DNA from: Herpetosiphon aurantiacus DSM 785
Lineage (GTDB): Bacteria > Chloroflexota > Chloroflexia > Chloroflexales > Herpetosiphonaceae
NCBI GenBank assembly: GCA_000018565.1
Contig: CP000875.1
Coordinates: 6,029,199 to 6,093,198, forward strand
DNA length: 64,000 bases
Reading direction: 5' to 3'
Shown here: in pieces, positions 42,838 to 51,194 of the stretch
Layout of the letters: every line of letters begins with the position of its first letter
Position numbering within the stretch: position 1 is the stretch's first letter
Notes under the pieces: generated by a model
Database searches by the model: none
Seen by the model: the letters and a program-made list of their open reading frames with translations, nothing else
What the model was told of the DNA's origin: nothing
Program-made: the position numbers and the translations under genes

Positions 42838-45393
42838 TTAGCGCTCGGCAAAATGCTCGACTGGCTCACGGGGCACGCGTGGCAAGATTGCCGAAACCAC
42901 TTCATAGGCATTCGTGCCCAACCACTCAGCCACTTCCTCAGCGCGAATTCGATCTGTGCCCTGTTGCCCGATCAGTACCACCTGATCGCCGCGTTGCACA
43001 GAATCAAGCTCAGTTACATCGATCATGGCATAATCCATACACACCCGCCCGACGACTGGCACGCGCTGACCATGAATCAGCACTTCGCGCCAAGGCTGGG
43101 GCGCACGCCGAAATCCATCGGCATAGCCCACCGGAATTGTGGCAATCCGCGAGATGCGGCTGGTGACAAAGGTACAGCCATATGAAATTGGGCTGCCTGC
43201 TGGCAACTCACGCACTTGAGCTACCTCAGTCTGGAATTCCAAAACTGGCTGGAGATTCAAATGTACATCGCTGCTTGGGTCGATGCCATACAAGGCAATC
43301 CCCGCTCTCACCATATCATAGCGAGCACTTGGATGCACCATGGCCGCAGCACTATTAGCGGCATGCACCACTGGCGGTCGTAATCCACGCTGGGTTAATT
43401 GATCAAGCAGCGTTTGAAAACGTTGCAGTTGCAAGCCAAAAAAGCTTGCATCAGCCTCATCGGCGTTGGCAAAATGGGTGAAAATGCCGACAACTTCGAT
43501 GCCCGCCAAGCCTTGCAACCATTCGATAAAATCCACCGCTTGCTCAACTGCCAAGCCCAATCGTGCCATGCCTGTATCAATTTTGATGTGTACTTGGGCT
43601 TTCAATCCCAAAGCCAAGGCCTGTTCATGCAACGATTGAGCGACATGGCGATCAAATAATGCTACGCTGATCCGATTGAGCAATGCTTCGCGCATTTGCC
43701 AGGTTGGGGTATAGCCCAAAATCAAGATTGGCGCGGCAATATCAGCTTGGCGCAAGTGCAGGGCTTCGCCTAAAGTTGCTACCGCCAACGAGCTTGCCCC
43801 ATTTAATAAAACGGTGCGAGCTGAACGAACTGCACCATGGCCATAGGCATCGGCTTTGAGCACTGCCATTACAGGTACGCCGACGGCCTGCCGAATAGCT
43901 TGCACATTGCTCGCCAAAGCATCAAGATCAATTCGCACCGTTGTGGGCCGATCGGGCAGGCCAATGCGTACAGTGCGCCAAACATGCTCTTGGCGCACCA
44001 ACACCTGCCGTGGATCAGCTTCAGGAGCCAACAAGCCTGCGACGACATGTTCCATTCGCGATTCAGCCGCCCCCTTGACCAACACCAAATCGCCTGCACC
44101 AAGATCGGTTGGGACAGCCGCCAACACCGCCGCCGCACTATGCACGCTCATGGTGTTAATTTGATAACCGTAAGTTGCGCTTGCTTCACGGGCACTGGTA
44201 GCAGCAAGCGCTGCTTGGTCGCCTTTAGTAATCAGTAAATCGGCATGTTGGGCAGCAATTTGGCCCGCTTGTTGATGAAAGCGAGCACTAGCAGCGCCTA
44301 ATTCAGCCATATCGCCGAGGATCGCAATCCGGCGGCGGGCGGGCAACGAACCAAGCGTTTGCAGGGCTGCATACACCGATTCGGGCGCAGCATTAAAGGT
44401 ATCATCAATAATCGTCGCGCCATTACGCCCAACCAACGGATTAAAACGGCCATGGGCTGGGCGCAAATCAGCCAAGGCTTCGCGCATCTCGGCCAAACTC
44501 AAGCCAGCAACATAGCCCACGGCAATTGCAAAAGCGGCGGCCTGAACACTTGGCACGCCACTTGCTAAGAGTTGAATACATTCAGGGGCATGTTCAGGTA
44601 TGTGGATAGTGAATTGGGTTGACTGAACGGTGCTGGTCACATTGCCCCAACGAATCTCACACGCTGCATTCTGCCCAACCCGCAGAAGGCGAGCGTGCGT
44701 TCGTTCAGCCATTGCAGCCACAAGAGGATCGTCGCCATTCAAGATTGCGTAACCGTGGGCGGGTAACTGTTGAATAATCGCGGCTTTTTCGTGGGCAATC
44801 GCGGCTTGTGAGCCAAATGCCCCCAAATGAGCCGAACCAACATTGGTGACAATCCCAATCTCGGGGGGGAAAAGCTGGCACAACTGGGCAATTTCGCCTG
44901 GGTGATCAGCCCCAAACTCTAAAACTGCCCATTGCTGAGCCGCAAGCTCGGCCATGGTCACCGATAAGCCTAAATCGGCATTGAACGAACGTGGGCTACG
45001 CAACACCGAGTAGCGGCTTGCCAACACCTGGGCAATCGCTCGTTTGGTTGAGGTTTTGCCAACGCTGCCAGTAATTGCTACCGTGCGTGGCGCGTGTTTG
45101 GCAAACTGAGCTTTGGCCCAACTGCGCAATAAGATTAAAGGATCGTTACAAATTATCACGGTAATCGATGCAGGAATGACACTAGGTGCATATTGACAGA
45201 CCACTCCGGTTGCGCCAGCGGCAATTGCATCGCGAATAAAACCATGGCCATCGGCCCGCGCTGTTTGGAGCGCAATAAACAAATTACCAGTTTGGGCTAG
45301 GCGTGAGTCATAGGCCCAGCCTGACCATTGTATGTGGTCGCCAGCTTGGGCGATATGCGCTCCAGCAGCGATTAAATCAGCAACGTGAATCAT
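42838..45393 (-). CDS. MurF-alanine racemase fusion
   Basis: 851 residues joining two peptidoglycan precursor enzymes. Residues 1 to about 455 are MurF, which adds D-Ala-D-Ala to UDP-MurNAc-tripeptide: P-loop TGSVGKTSTK (108-117), EFGADHPGEI, TNVGSAHLG, LNGDDP, HGRFNPL, DDTFNAAPES and ILGDMAELG. A linker follows, and from about 485 an alanine racemase: RIDLDALASNVQAIR, PLP lysine 513 (AVLKADAYGHGAV), HIKIDTGMARLG, catalytic Tyr in PISYGCTF, and GYADGFRR. One polypeptide thus supplies D-Ala and uses its dipeptide product. Such fusions are known in Bacteroidetes and some Chloroflexi. No separate ddl is seen here. Confidence 0.94.
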   Translation of the reverse strand: MIHVADLIAAGAHIAQAGDHIQWSGWAYDSRLAQTGNLFIALQTARADGHGFIRDAIAAGATGVVCQYAPSVIPASITVIICNDPLILLRSWAKAQFAKHAPRTVAITGSVGKTSTKRAIAQVLASRYSVLRSPRSFNADLGLSVTMAELAAQQWAVLEFGADHPGEIAQLCQLFPPEIGIVTNVGSAHLGAFGSQAAIAHEKAAIIQQLPAHGYAILNGDDPLVAAMAERTHARLLRVGQNAACEIRWGNVTSTVQSTQFTIHIPEHAPECIQLLASGVPSVQAAAFAIAVGYVAGLSLAEMREALADLRPAHGRFNPLVGRNGATIIDDTFNAAPESVYAALQTLGSLPARRRIAILGDMAELGAASARFHQQAGQIAAQHADLLITKGDQAALAATSAREASATYGYQINTMSVHSAAAVLAAVPTDLGAGDLVLVKGAAESRMEHVVAGLLAPEADPRQVLVRQEHVWRTVRIGLPDRPTTVRIDLDALASNVQAIRQAVGVPVMAVLKADAYGHGAVRSARTVLLNGASSLAVATLGEALHLRQADIAAPILILGYTPTWQMREALLNRISVALFDRHVAQSLHEQALALGLKAQVHIKIDTGMARLGLAVEQAVDFIEWLQGLAGIEVVGIFTHFANADEADASFFGLQLQRFQTLLDQLTQRGLRPPVVHAANSAAAMVHPSARYDMVRAGIALYGIDPSSDVHLNLQPVLEFQTEVAQVRELPAGSPISYGCTFVTSRISRIATIPVGYADGFRRAPQPWREVLIHGQRVPVVGRVCMDYAMIDVTELDSVQRGDQVVLIGQQGTDRIRAEEVAEWLGTNAYEVVSAILPRVPREPVEHFAER

Positions 45394-45600
45394 TTAATTC
45401 CTACCAACTTACCAAGCCTAATCGAGCATGTTAGGCCTGCGATCTACACCATGCTATCCCACATGGCTTCCCTACTTATGGGGATGCATTATAGCCAAAA
45501 TTGGCGACTTTCGTCCTATCAGGATATGTGCATAGCGCCAAGTAGAACGGTTGTATAATCGCAGTGTGTGTTGGTATTTTATCTCGTGGAGGGATGTTTT

Positions 45601-45813
45601 ATGCAACGGATTCGGGTAGTGCTACGCGAAGTGGCGCAACAAAAGGGGTTCAACATCACATCACTGGCCGACGCTGCCAAAGTCAACCCTGAAACGGTTC
45701 GCAAACTGTGGCACGATGAATCGAAGCGCATCGACCGCGAGAACCTTGAGAAAATCGCTAATGCGCTCCAAGTTAGCCCGCTGATGCTACTCTCAGTCGG
45801 CGGTAAGGAATAA
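45601..45813 (+). CDS. Second small XRE-family HTH protein
   Basis: 70 residues from ATG 45601 (MQRIRVVLREVAQQKGFNITSLAD), with GGAGGG upstream; a longer frame to 45568 lacks a ribosome site. The HTH runs KGFNITSLADAAKVNPETVRKLWHDES, followed by DRENLEKIANALQVSPLMLLS. It shares the QKGFN core and overall length with the XRE protein at 16435-16656. A -10 TATAAT is at 45554-45559. It is monocistronic with a strong terminator. Its targets are unknown. Confidence 0.88.
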   Translation: MQRIRVVLREVAQQKGFNITSLADAAKVNPETVRKLWHDESKRIDRENLEKIANALQVSPLMLLSVGGKE

Positions 45814-45853
45814 GAAACAATGAAGGTCGGGGAATCCCGACCTTCATTGTTTC
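45814..45853 (+). terminator. Strong bidirectional terminator after the second XRE gene
   Basis: A perfect 18-base stem: GAAACAATGAAGGTCGGG (45814-45831) and its complement (45836-45853), loop GAAT. It begins at the XRE stop and lies just beyond the convergent ribonucleotide reductase end (45873), so it can serve both genes. Confidence 0.85.
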
Positions 45854-45872
45854 TAGCGGTAGAATATTCAAT

Positions 45873-48140
45873 TTACAAGAAATCGATTTCGCAAGCGCCT
45901 GACATACAGGCCAATTCTTGGGCTGCCGTGGTCAAATCTTCTTCTTCGTAGCGATAGACTTTCGAGAAGTCGATTGGCGGGAATTCTGCCGCCAGTTTTT
46001 CGTATTCTTCGCGGCCAATCTCCACATACGGCATTTGGGCATAATTGGCATCAAACGATGGCAAGAAGGCCATCCCACCAATCACCTCGCGGTTTTCCCA
46101 AATCCATTTCATGACTTCCATGACTTCATCGGGCTTGTAGGTAATCGTCACCGATGGATTGTGCTCAGTCCAATTGAGTTTGTTTTGCAACCAATAGTTA
46201 CATTGCTCAATCGCCCCACGGCTGTTGCGCGTGATGGCATTTTCGGGTGCTTTGACTGGGAAGTGCACCACCCAAGTCGTGGCATCATCACGGGTTTGGC
46301 CATTTTCAGGGTCCATCGGCACGCCTGCATCACGCAGCACTTTGTAAATTGGCGAGTGGGTGCTGACCCGCACGTTGCGAATGTAATAAGGTGCCCAACG
46401 TGAGTGCAAGCCCGAAGCACAATCAAGCAGTTGGCTGCTATTGCCACTTGGCTTAACACAGGTGATCGATACCGATTGATTAATGCCCAACTTTTCGGCA
46501 TACTCGCGGTTGACTTCGACCGCAATTTCCAGCAAACGGCGCTGAACCTCGGGATCTTGTGCGACTTTGCTATCCATTTGGCCAGTGATATCTACGCCAA
46601 GCAAGCGTTCTTCTTGGCAGTTTTCCGACCACTGAGGTCGCAAGCCTGGGAAGTGGGTCGCCATCGATTGGATTGTGCCGATAATCGTGGCTACCTCGAC
46701 TTTTTCGCGCAAGGTTTCAAAGGTATCGTCGGCGCGGGCGACCGCTGCCGTCAAATTACAAAACTGGTAAGGCCGCAGAATAATTTCGCCGCATGGATTC
46801 GTGCCAAATTCGGCGGGCTTACGGCGGCTTGGGCGCATATCGATCGCGCTTTGGCGATTGAAGATCCCTGGTTCGCCGCGACCAGATTTAACCATCGCCA
46901 AGACTTGCTCAATAATTTCGAGTTGGGTCAAGCCACTTGCTGGCCAAACTGCTGAGTTGTTGGCGTTCCAGCGTTGGCTATTTTCGCGGTCGAAATCGCC
47001 ATCTTTGGCGGTCAGCATATCGTGATCATCATAATCGAACAGACTGATCATTGCTGTGCGTCGCACGCCGCCGCTGACCGCTGCATTGCCAACCGAGCAC
47101 ATAATGTCGTGGGCATCGATTGAGCGTAGGAACGAGCCTTGACGAGCCAAAATCCGTGAGCGGGCAAAATCGAGCATTTGGCGGAACGGTTCAGGCCCAG
47201 AAGCACGGCCACCTTTGATCCGCAAGGGAGCGCCAGCAGGCCGTAATTGCGAAAGATCAAAGGTTACATCATTGCCAGCGAACCAGGTTTCTAAGCCAAA
47301 GCGCAGTGCGTCAGCCCAGCCCTCAGCCGAATCTTCGACCACATATTGGGTAGCTGGTGCGCCAGATTGACGCTTGACCCGAGGGAATTGCTCGATGTAC
47401 TTATGTTCGACTGAGAAACCCACGCCACAACCGCTCATCGAAATAATCAACGCTTCAACAAATGAGTCGATGCTATCAACTGGTAAATACGAGCAGTTAT
47501 AGATGGCAATATTGTTGCGGCGGGCAGCCGGCCCCGCCATCGCCAACAAGCGCATCGAAGGCATCGCCCGCATTTCGAGAATAGCTTGGCGCACGCGGTT
47601 GTAATCGGCATCATCAAGTTTATTGTCGGAAATTTCGCGCAAGAAATTAACCGAGCGATCGACTGTTTCGATCCAAGTTTCGCGGCGACCTAAATCGTAA
47701 TCGAAGCGCGAGTATTTATCGAAGAATTGGAATTTTTGCAATGGCGAGGGAAAATATTGATCAGATTCGGCAAACGCATGGCGAATTGCTTCTGGGACAG
47801 GGCGTTGCTCTCGCTTTTTGGCATGCTCGGCGCGATAGAGAATATAGCTCTTGGCAGCTTCAAACTCGCCAGCAGCTTGCAACATCACCTCAACCGTATC
47901 TTGCACGGCCTCGACGGTTGGAGTCGTGGTATATTTGGCAGCCAAAATATTGACCACGCGCTGAGCCAATTCGGCAACGGTGGTATGCGGTTGACGGCCT
48001 AAACCAGCAAAACAGCGGGTCAAAGCGCGTTCAATCCGCGCCACATCAAACGTCACCTCACGACCATCACGCTTGATGATTGTGGTTGGCGGCGCTACTT
48101 GGCGGTCATCGAGCGGGGTCAACGTGACCTGTTCCGTCAT
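45873..48140 (-). CDS. nrdJ: Adenosylcobalamin-dependent (class II) ribonucleoside-triphosphate reductase
   Basis: 755 residues from ATG 48140, with AAAGGAC upstream (a TTG at 48146 is less likely). An N-terminal ATP-cone (TIIKRDGREVTFDVARIERALTR to about 110) gives allosteric control. The radical and active-site cysteines are in IYNCSYLPVDS, FGTNPCGEIILRPYQFCNL and the C-terminal redox pair CMSGACEIDFL. This is the monomeric B12-dependent class (Lactobacillus RTPR-like) that makes deoxynucleotides with or without oxygen. The region upstream holds two NrdR-type boxes, a consensus promoter and a structured leader. Confidence 0.94.
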   Translation of the reverse strand: MTEQVTLTPLDDRQVAPPTTIIKRDGREVTFDVARIERALTRCFAGLGRQPHTTVAELAQRVVNILAAKYTTTPTVEAVQDTVEVMLQAAGEFEAAKSYILYRAEHAKKREQRPVPEAIRHAFAESDQYFPSPLQKFQFFDKYSRFDYDLGRRETWIETVDRSVNFLREISDNKLDDADYNRVRQAILEMRAMPSMRLLAMAGPAARRNNIAIYNCSYLPVDSIDSFVEALIISMSGCGVGFSVEHKYIEQFPRVKRQSGAPATQYVVEDSAEGWADALRFGLETWFAGNDVTFDLSQLRPAGAPLRIKGGRASGPEPFRQMLDFARSRILARQGSFLRSIDAHDIMCSVGNAAVSGGVRRTAMISLFDYDDHDMLTAKDGDFDRENSQRWNANNSAVWPASGLTQLEIIEQVLAMVKSGRGEPGIFNRQSAIDMRPSRRKPAEFGTNPCGEIILRPYQFCNLTAAVARADDTFETLREKVEVATIIGTIQSMATHFPGLRPQWSENCQEERLLGVDITGQMDSKVAQDPEVQRRLLEIAVEVNREYAEKLGINQSVSITCVKPSGNSSQLLDCASGLHSRWAPYYIRNVRVSTHSPIYKVLRDAGVPMDPENGQTRDDATTWVVHFPVKAPENAITRNSRGAIEQCNYWLQNKLNWTEHNPSVTITYKPDEVMEVMKWIWENREVIGGMAFLPSFDANYAQMPYVEIGREEYEKLAAEFPPIDFSKVYRYEEEDLTTAAQELACMSGACEIDFL

Positions 48141-48373
48141 AACCAAGTCCTTTCAAACATCCAAAATAAAGACAACAAAAAATTAAGGGTGCAATCAAAA
48201 TGTGATTGTTCCCGTTGATAGCAAGATTTAAATTAGCTTTAACGCAGAGGCGCAGAGCAATCGATTTAATTTGGTTGCATTGGGGCAACCATGAATACCT
48301 AGAGAGTGAGCCTTCCCATTAAAAAACAGCAAGTAGAGCCTAGCAGCCCGACTTACTGTACAAACTCGAAAAA

Positions 48374-48398
48374 TATGCGTTACAACTAATAACGCATA
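48374..48398 (-). promoter_or_regulatory. Terminator-like hairpin in the ribonucleotide reductase leader
   Basis: On the minus strand TATGCGTTA (48398-48390) and TAACGCATA (48382-48374) form a perfect 9-base stem with a 7-base loop, followed directly by TTTTT. It lies 50-75 bases after the predicted transcript start and about 230 bases before the gene, suggesting attenuation. A smaller hairpin, GTTGAA/TTCAAC, is at 48422-48437. Confidence 0.6.
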
Positions 48399-48453
48399 GG
48401 TAAGTGCATATTTTAAAGGTGGTTGAATGTGTTCAACGGAGTTTGATGCAATC

Positions 48454-48495
48454 CAATATATAGTATGTTTTTTTAGCTGTCAACACTAGATGTAG
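48454..48495 (-). promoter_or_regulatory. nrdJ promoter with two NrdR-type boxes
   Basis: On the minus strand TTGACA (48483-48478), a 17-base spacer, then TATATT (48460-48455) form a strong promoter. Two palindromic boxes match the NrdR core CwAtATaTwG: CAATATATAG (48454-48463, 10/10) over the -10, and CTAGATGTAG (48486-48495, 8/10) abutting the -35. Their centres are 32 bases apart, three helical turns, as known for NrdR pairs. Confidence 0.75.
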
Positions 48496-48761
48496 TATTT
48501 TTTATGGAAAGTGCGGCTAAAAAACGAGGTCTCATCGTTGGCTATTTAGCAGATTATAACGGTGCAAAACTTGCTTATCCACAAGGTATGAACAGGCCCG
48601 CAAACCAATTTTTACCAAGATGAGAGAATCCTAAATTGGGCAAAATCCCCCCTAGGGGTGAAACCATTTGTGGGATTTGGACTATCATCATTTAAATGTA
48701 ATGTACCACCGCTAGGGTTTGGCTCTATAATAGGCCTAGCGATTTTAGACAAGGTATGTGT
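48496..48761. other. Intergenic region upstream of the histidine kinase gene
   Basis: No gene is visible. A -10-like TATAAT at 48726-48731 precedes the kinase start by 30 bases, with only a poor -35. The remainder is AT-rich without clear repeats. Confidence 0.4.
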
Positions 48762-51194
48762 ATGGCGCAAGCAAACAAGCCCAAACCAACAATTGCATGG
48801 AGTTTGATCGGCGGGCTGGCGTTAGGCCCAATTCTGCTGATTATCCTGCGGCTGTTTCCTGCGCTCGATCTGCGGATTCAATCGCCAGCTGGCCATTTTT
48901 GGATTGTTACTAGTGCCTTGCTGGTTGGTCTTTTGATGATTGGCCTAGTAATTCGGGCAGCCTTGGTGCGACGCGATGGCCGAGCATTAATGCTTGGTTT
49001 TGGCTTTTTGGCCATGTCGCTGATGTTTCTTATTCATGCGATCGCCACGCCTGGCGTGATGTTTGAAAATACCTCGGTCGCAACCCAGTGGTCAACCCCG
49101 TTGGCGCTGTTGGTGGCGGCCATCATTTTTGCCTTGAGCATGAGCCAGCGGCTTGCCGAGGGTTTGATTCGCTGGTGGGGGCGTTGGTTGGCGCTTGGCA
49201 GCGGCCTCTGGCTGGCCTATGCTGGGTTGATGTTGGTATATATTCCCACTACCGTGATGCCAGCAATTCAAGCCCCAACGACCCAAGCTGGCCAAGTTAG
49301 TCAAAATGGCTACGACGAATATGGCGATGAGTATGGGTATGGCGATGAAGCTGATCCTACGTCAGTCGCAACCACCCAGCCAACCCAAAGCAGCCAATCA
49401 AAGTATGGCGATACATATGATTATGGCTATGGCGACGATGAGAGTATTGCCGCGCCACTGGGCACACCGCAACCAACCAGCGCCACCAACCCGCATTCCC
49501 TGCATAGCCAAATGCGTAGTTTGGCCCCAACAATCTTTCCGTTTGTGGTTTGGCTAACCGTGGCGCTCTTTGGCTGGACGGCTTGGTTTTATGGTAAACA
49601 ATGGCGTGAAACTCCAACCCTGCCACTCGCAACCTTTGTGATTGCGGCGATTCTCTTGGCGGAAACGGCCTTGGCTGCGTTGTATGGCGAGCTTTGGCAG
49701 CTTTCGTTTTGGAGCTATCACGTTTTGTTGCTGGCGGCGATTGGCACAATTACCTATGGCGTAATTCGCGGGGTTGAACGAACTGGCTCATTGACCAGCG
49801 CGGTTGAGGGTTTGTTGCTCAATAGCACTCTGCAACGCCAACAAGCAGGCTTTCAAAATGCCATGAGCCAATTGTTGAATGCCTTTGAGGCAGGCGACCG
49901 CACAGCGAGCCAACATTTACGCCGTGAGCTGAGCCAACGCTTTGCCCTCGCCGAAGATCAGCTTGATTTATTGCAGCATGCCGTAGGCTTGGTCGAGCAG
50001 GATCGTGAGCAGGGTCGCCGTTTGCAAGCCTTGGTCGATATTAGCCATACGGTGACGCTTGAACTCGAAGCCGATGCCTTGATCAGTCGGGTCATCGCCA
50101 GCTTGGCAAATATGTTGCAGCCAGCCTTGGCCGCAGTTGGCTTGCTTGAGGCTGAGCAGTTGCAAATTCAGGCTCAACACTATTTGATCAAAGGTGAGCC
50201 ATCGCACCAGAGCCTGAGCCTGCCGCTCAGCGCATTTCCAATGGAATGGCTGACAGTCACCGATTTGCCCTATATCAGCGCTCTAACCGGGCCGCTCAAG
50301 CCTTTGGCGGTCAATCTACAACCAGCCTACTTGGTTCCATTACAACACCATACTCAGTTAATTGGAATTTTATTTCTGCAATTGAATGCCGATCAAGCTA
50401 TCGATGCCCGCAGTGAGGGCGTGTTGCAATCGGTTGCGGCGCATCTTGCCACAGGTATTACCAATAGTCGCTTGTATAGTGCTCTGCAAACTGAGCATCA
50501 ACAATTGCAACGCAGTGAGCAACTGCGCGAACAGATGAATCAGATGGTTGTGCACGATCTCAAAAATCCGCTGACCGTAATTATTAATTATCTTGATTTG
50601 TTGCGTCGCCAAGCACTGCCAGAGAGCCAACGCGAATTGGTCGAGGGCGCTCGGCGTTCATCACGCACATTGGTAGGCTTAGTTTCCGATTTGTTGGATA
50701 CAGCGCGGTTGCAGGAAGGCCATATGAGCATCAACCGTGAGCATGTGCCAATCGCTCCGCTCTTGCATAATGTGGCCAATGAGTTGCGTTCATGGGCTGA
50801 GCAAGAGGCCAAAATTATCTCGATTCAGGCCGACCCTGAGTTGTACGCGACGATCGATGGCGATTTGATGCGGCGGGTGTTGAGCAATTTGCTATCAAAC
50901 GCAATCAAGCATACGCCAATTCAAACTGAAATTAAATTAATTGCCTACCAAGCTGATAGCCAAATTACCTTCCAAGTAGCTGATAACGGCCCCGGCATCC
51001 CCGAAGCGTTGCAAGCATCGTTATTTGATCGCTTTACGATTTTGAATGAGCAGAATCATACCCGCCAACGTAGCACGGGCTTGGGTTTGTATTTTTGCAA
51101 ATTAGCAGTTGAAGCTCACGAAGGGGAAATTGGCGTGGTCAGTAATTCAACAACAGGCACGATTTTTACCATCACCATGCCACATCATAATTAA
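48762..51194 (+). CDS. Membrane-bound sensor histidine kinase with GAF domain
   Basis: About 810 residues from ATG 48762 (AAGG 7 bases upstream). The N-terminal part has about seven hydrophobic spans. Between spans 5 and 6 lies a long loop rich in Tyr, Gly, Asp and Glu, with repeats such as YDEYGDEYGYGDEAD and YGDTYDYGYGDDES (about 185-235). A coiled coil and GAF domain (LVDISHTVTLELEADALISRVIASLANML...) precede HisKA with phospho-acceptor His in QMVVHDLKNPLTVI. The ATPase domain has LLSNAIKHTP, DNGPGIPEALQASLFDRF and STGLGLYFCKLAVEAHEG. The cognate response regulator is not adjacent. Its stop overlaps the convergent GAF-phosphatase stop in TTAA. Confidence 0.9.
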   Translation: MAQANKPKPTIAWSLIGGLALGPILLIILRLFPALDLRIQSPAGHFWIVTSALLVGLLMIGLVIRAALVRRDGRALMLGFGFLAMSLMFLIHAIATPGVMFENTSVATQWSTPLALLVAAIIFALSMSQRLAEGLIRWWGRWLALGSGLWLAYAGLMLVYIPTTVMPAIQAPTTQAGQVSQNGYDEYGDEYGYGDEADPTSVATTQPTQSSQSKYGDTYDYGYGDDESIAAPLGTPQPTSATNPHSLHSQMRSLAPTIFPFVVWLTVALFGWTAWFYGKQWRETPTLPLATFVIAAILLAETALAALYGELWQLSFWSYHVLLLAAIGTITYGVIRGVERTGSLTSAVEGLLLNSTLQRQQAGFQNAMSQLLNAFEAGDRTASQHLRRELSQRFALAEDQLDLLQHAVGLVEQDREQGRRLQALVDISHTVTLELEADALISRVIASLANMLQPALAAVGLLEAEQLQIQAQHYLIKGEPSHQSLSLPLSAFPMEWLTVTDLPYISALTGPLKPLAVNLQPAYLVPLQHHTQLIGILFLQLNADQAIDARSEGVLQSVAAHLATGITNSRLYSALQTEHQQLQRSEQLREQMNQMVVHDLKNPLTVIINYLDLLRRQALPESQRELVEGARRSSRTLVGLVSDLLDTARLQEGHMSINREHVPIAPLLHNVANELRSWAEQEAKIISIQADPELYATIDGDLMRRVLSNLLSNAIKHTPIQTEIKLIAYQADSQITFQVADNGPGIPEALQASLFDRFTILNEQNHTRQRSTGLGLYFCKLAVEAHEGEIGVVSNSTTGTIFTITMPHHN

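Noticed and set aside
48141-48450. Cobalamin riboswitch in the nrdJ leader
   Set aside because: No B12-box consensus or core stem order could be found by eye; only a terminator-like hairpin is supported.
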